From positions 62,001 to 126,000 of the forward strand of contig NZ_JACNEP010000008.1 in the NCBI RefSeq assembly GCF_014270035.1: a stretch of 64,000 nucleotides of DNA, in the 5' to 3' direction. How positions within the stretch are numbered: position 1 is the stretch's first letter; every line of letters begins with the position of its first letter. Origin of the DNA: Neptunicella marina (GTDB lineage: Bacteria > Pseudomonadota > Gammaproteobacteria > Enterobacterales > Alteromonadaceae). Positions 61,220 to 64,000 of this stretch are shown here, one piece after another. Under the pieces are notes generated by a model. It was given only the letters and a program-made list of their open reading frames with translations. It searched no databases and was not told the origin of the DNA. Made by a program: the position numbers and the translations under genes.

Positions 61220-61520
61220 CTTCTGACTTTTTGTAAGGGTACTGGACGGATTTAGCCGATTCTTTCAGCTCATTAACACTGCGCTCAAGATCGGCTGGTA
61301 AATTTTGCATATTCATTTTTTCGGCTTTTTTGAGATCTTCATGTAACTCATGAATGCGCAGCTGTTCGCTCATTTCATGTTTAAAGCCAGTGGCCATCTG
61401 CTTTACGCTACGCAGTGTTCGGCTGGTTGAGCGTATTGCGCCAGGCAAACGCTCAGGCCCCAACACCAACAGGGCGACAATACCAACCAGCAATAATTCC
61501 CAAAAGCCGATATCAAACAT
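61194..61520 (-). CDS. tatB: Twin-arginine translocase subunit TatB
   Basis: A single N-terminal helix ([22 protein letters not shown]) with the conserved Glu8 and the [12 protein letters not shown] hinge, followed by an amphipathic helix and a polar tail. 108 aa, shorter than E. coli TatB (171). It pairs with TatC to bind substrates and starts three bases after tatA ends. Confidence 0.96.
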   Translation of the reverse strand: MFDIGFWELLLVGIVALLVLGPERLPGAIRSTSRTLRSVKQMATGFKHEMSEQLRIHELHEDLKKAEKMNMQNLPADLERSVNELKESAKSVQYPYKKSEDGSSTKPD

Positions 61521-61523
61521 AAA

Positions 61524-61760
61524 CTACGCTTTTTCTTTGTCTTTTTCTGCTTGCTGTTCTTTGGCATTAACCGACTGGTCTGCAACTTTTTTTGCATCGT
61601 CAAAGTCAGCGTCTTTGTTTTCTTCATCGCCTAAAGCCTTTTTAAAGCCTTTAACCGCTGAACCTAAATCAGAGCCCAGATTACGGAACTTTTTGGTGCC
61701 GAAAACCAATACAACTATCAGTAAAATAATACCCAGCTGCCAAATGCTGATACCACCCAT
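61524..61760 (-). CDS. tatA: Twin-arginine translocase subunit TatA
   Basis: Pore-forming subunit: one membrane helix ([15 protein letters not shown]), the [14 protein letters not shown] hinge and an amphipathic helix [11 protein letters not shown]. 78 aa, with an acidic/lysine-rich tail. First gene of tatABCD; ubiB lies upstream in the same direction with a 119-base gap in which I see no clear element. Confidence 0.97.
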   Translation of the reverse strand: MGGISIWQLGIILLIVVLVFGTKKFRNLGSDLGSAVKGFKKALGDEENKDADFDDAKKVADQSVNAKEQQAEKDKEKA

Positions 61761-61879
61761 AATTCTCTCCAGTTTATATTTATGTCCGCTTCGGCATAAT
61801 TTTCATTTAAAAATCGCCACCGAGGCTAATTCGATAGTGCCGTTTAATTTACGTTATTTTTAACCACATGAATATGCTG

Positions 61880-63508
61880 TTATTGGTTTTTTCGCCAGGC
61901 ATGCCACCAACAATAAATGCCTAACCCTGCCACAATACCACTTATCCAGTGAGGAGCCTGATACAGCGGCAGTAAACAGGCCACAATCACCAGGGTACTG
62001 CCAACCTGCGTTGCATGTTTGTTGCGGGCGAGTTGTTGTTGTTGCTCAATTTGTTGCTGCTGCAATTGTCTTTGTTGTTCTGGAAACTGTTTAAGCTGTT
62101 TTAGTGTATCAAAGAACAGGTCTGGCGCATCTGGCAGCTTTTCTGACCAGTAAGGCAGATTATCAGCCATTTTTTTTAACATGGCTTTGACACCAATTTG
62201 TTCTTTCATCCAGTTCTCCAAAAAGGGTTTGGCTGTTTTCCATAAATCCAGCTGCGGGTACAACTGACGTCCTAAACCTTCTACATACAGTAATGTCTTT
62301 TGCAGTAATACCAGTTGCGGTTGTACCGTCATATTAAAACGACGAGCGGTATTAAACAGTTGTAACAGCACAATACCAAAGCTAATTTCGGCCAGTGGCT
62401 TTTGGAAGATTGGATCACATACCGAGCGAACCGCAGCTTCAAATTCGGTAACATTGGTATCCGCCGGAACCCAGCCAGAGTCGACGTGTAAGGTCGCCAC
62501 TTTTAAATAATCACGATTAAAAAAGGCAACAAAGTTTTCCGCCAGATAACGTTTATCTTCGCTATTAAGTGTTCCCACTATGCCAAAATCAATACCAATA
62601 TACTTGGGGTTTTGGGGATGTTCCCGTGAGACAAAAATATTGCCGGGATGCATGTCTGCATGGAAAAAACTGTCGCGGAAGACCTGAGTAAAAAATACTT
62701 CAACACCGCGCTCCGCAAGCAATTTCATATTGGTATTTTGTGCGTTAAGTTCATCTACGTTGGCAACAGGTATTCCGTATATGCGCTCCATTACCAGCAC
62801 GTTTTTACTGCACAATTCCTGATAAATGTGCGGGATATACAAGGCCTCAGATTTCTCAAAATTACGACGCAGTTGAATACCATTGCCCGCTTCGGTTAAT
62901 AAGTCCAGTTCATCGATTATGGTACGTTCATATTCATTGACCACTTCTACCGGGCGCAGGCGTTTACCGTCGGGTAGCCATTTTTTAACCAACACAGCCA
63001 GCGTGCGCATGAGGTCAATATCGGCCTCGATGGTGTGTTTGATATCAGGACGAATTACTTTAACGATAACCTGCTGTTGGTCTGATTTGAGCGTGGCGGT
63101 ATGCACTTGTGCAATCGAGGCTGATGCCAAAGGAACCAGATTAAAATCGTCAAACAAGTCAGATAATTCATCGACGGCCAGCGCCTTTTGAATAATTTTC
63201 TTAGCTAACTCACCGTCAAAAGGTGCGACTTTATCCTGCAAAAAAGTGAGTTCATCGGCAATATCCGCAGGTAATAAATCACGTCGGGTAGATAGCATCT
63301 GGCCGAATTTAATAAAGATAGGACCTAAAGACTGCAGTGCCAGTCGCAAACGCTCGCCGCGAGTTTTATCGGGGTATTTGTTTTTAATCCAGAACGCGCT
63401 TAAACGAAAAATACGCGCATACCAAGGTAACCATTTGGCAGGGATCAGTTCATCCAGTCCATGTTCAAGTAAGGTTTTACCGATTTTATAAAGTCTGAGT
63501 GTTCTCAC
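61880..63508 (-). CDS. ubiB: UbiB protein-kinase-like ATPase of ubiquinone synthesis
   Basis: Atypical ADCK-type kinase that supports CoQ biosynthesis. The KxGQ motif lies in [19 protein letters not shown], the ATP lysine in VIVKVIRPD, and the metal site in [14 protein letters not shown] and [10 protein letters not shown]. Two C-terminal membrane helices end the 542-aa chain. The start is GTG at 63508, two bases past the ubiJ stop, with AAGGG upstream in the ubiJ end. Confidence 0.97.
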   Translation of the reverse strand: MRTLRLYKIGKTLLEHGLDELIPAKWLPWYARIFRLSAFWIKNKYPDKTRGERLRLALQSLGPIFIKFGQMLSTRRDLLPADIADELTFLQDKVAPFDGELAKKIIQKALAVDELSDLFDDFNLVPLASASIAQVHTATLKSDQQQVIVKVIRPDIKHTIEADIDLMRTLAVLVKKWLPDGKRLRPVEVVNEYERTIIDELDLLTEAGNGIQLRRNFEKSEALYIPHIYQELCSKNVLVMERIYGIPVANVDELNAQNTNMKLLAERGVEVFFTQVFRDSFFHADMHPGNIFVSREHPQNPKYIGIDFGIVGTLNSEDKRYLAENFVAFFNRDYLKVATLHVDSGWVPADTNVTEFEAAVRSVCDPIFQKPLAEISFGIVLLQLFNTARRFNMTVQPQLVLLQKTLLYVEGLGRQLYPQLDLWKTAKPFLENWMKEQIGVKAMLKKMADNLPYWSEKLPDAPDLFFDTLKQLKQFPEQQRQLQQQQIEQQQQLARNKHATQVGSTLVIVACLLPLYQAPHWISGIVAGLGIYCWWHAWRKNQ

Positions 63509-63511
63509 CGG

Positions 63512-64000
63512 CTACCCTTGTTGTTTCTGACTTAATCTTTTTAATCTCGCGTCCAGCCGTTCGGTATCGGAGCGAAGCTGATTAACAGCCTGACTGAACT
63601 GCTCTATTGCCATAGGGTGGGCAATCAATTGTTTTTCCTGAATCAGGGCATCACTCAGCCCTTGCTGAAGCTGTTGTCCATGCTCTTTGAAACGAGCTAC
63701 TAACTGCTTTGCACCATAAATAGTTTGATGGGCCACTACATCGCCAGTATAAACCGATAACTGTTCTTCCCAGTCAATGTCTAACTCATTCAGCAATACA
63801 CTAAAACTTTGTGCCACATGAATATCACCAATTAGCTCCAGTTCACGCTCCTGAATTAAGCGGGTTAGCTGGCTGGTATCTTTAAGTTTGTTTAACGTAG
63901 AAAGTGACAATGCGATACGGCAATCGGGTTGCTCAGCGGCTGTCATCAGTAAACTGATTTTGTCGTTAAAAATAAACGTTAATGGCCACGGCAGCTCTTT
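63512..64000 (-). CDS. ubiJ: UbiJ (SCP2-domain accessory of CoQ synthesis), 5' end outside window
   Basis: Lipid-binding scaffold of the Ubi complex. The SCP2 part (DCRIALSLSTLNKLKDTSQLTRLI, LELIGDIHVAQSF) and the C-terminal coiled coil (FSQAVNQLRSDTERLDARLKRL) match UbiJ. The frame stays open to the last base of the window, and the residues before the ATG at 63946 (ELPWPLTFIFNDKISLL) belong to the SCP2 fold, so the gene starts beyond the window; the internal ATG is not the start. Confidence 0.9.
   Translation of the reverse strand, partial: KELPWPLTFIFNDKISLLMTAAEQPDCRIALSLSTLNKLKDTSQLTRLIQERELELIGDIHVAQSFSVLLNELDIDWEEQLSVYTGDVVAHQTIYGAKQLVARFKEHGQQLQQGLSDALIQEKQLIAHPMAIEQFSQAVNQLRSDTERLDARLKRLSQKQQG

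Overview
The window is a bacterial chromosome segment from a marine gammaproteobacterium of the order Alteromonadales. I infer this from the sequence. Many housekeeping neighbourhoods match the enteric/Alteromonadales layout: recQ–yigI–rarD; lptM–lysA–dapF–DUF484–xerC–yigB–uvrD; glmU next to nudC|rsd|rho–trxA|rhlB–gppA; and ubiJ–ubiB–tatABCD followed by hemB. They are separated by TonB-dependent-receptor and cyclic-di-GMP genes typical of that group. No rRNA, tRNA, IS element, prophage or CRISPR array was seen.

Layout. 1–3232: a 5'-truncated exosortase-type N-acyltransferase, pyrC, upp and acpH. 3243–16106: an amino-sugar catabolic island of the galactosamine (Aga) type. A leftward operon (agaZ, agaS, agaK-like kinase) diverges from a rightward operon (TonB-dependent receptor, EamA permease, amidohydrolase lipoprotein, GH36-like lipoprotein, TlpA-like thioredoxin). 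These are followed by a DeoR-family repressor (AgaR-like) and a HAD phosphatase. The 300-bp divergent region and the regulator's own promoter carry repeated GTTTC/CTTTC boxes, the core reported for proteobacterial AgaR sites. 16204–21134: fpr, a diguanylate cyclase and a PAS-GGDEF-EAL protein. 21454–28515: selO, a small cytochrome c, an orphan receiver-like protein, recQ, a YigI-type thioesterase, rarD and rhlE. 28512–41650: a REC-REC-GGDEF protein, the uvrD-to-lptM block, then an HD-GYP response regulator and a 1276-aa hybrid kinase.

41906–48948: speB–speA, an alkylation-repair operon (Ada-AlkA fusion, ogt, EamA transporter) and another diguanylate cyclase. 49065–64000: glmU, nudC, rsd, rho, trxA, rhlB, gppA, hemB coupled to a membrane diguanylate cyclase, tatDCBA, ubiB and a window-truncated ubiJ.

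How the genes work together. The most interesting system is the amino-sugar island. The receptor would import a galactosamine-containing glycan and the two lipoproteins would process it outside the cytoplasm. The EamA protein would carry the sugar inward, the kinase would phosphorylate it and AgaS would deaminate it to tagatose-6-phosphate, with AgaZ acting downstream. The window lacks the usual N-acetylgalactosamine-6-phosphate deacetylase (AgaA), the catalytic aldolase subunit (AgaY) and the usual permease, so either the chemistry differs or those steps are encoded elsewhere. A second theme is cyclic-di-GMP signalling: five GGDEF proteins (one with a degenerate GGDEF motif plus EAL) and one HD-GYP protein sit at the edges of conserved housekeeping blocks. 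Start codons were re-chosen where ribosome-binding sites or family length argued for it; each case is stated in its entry.
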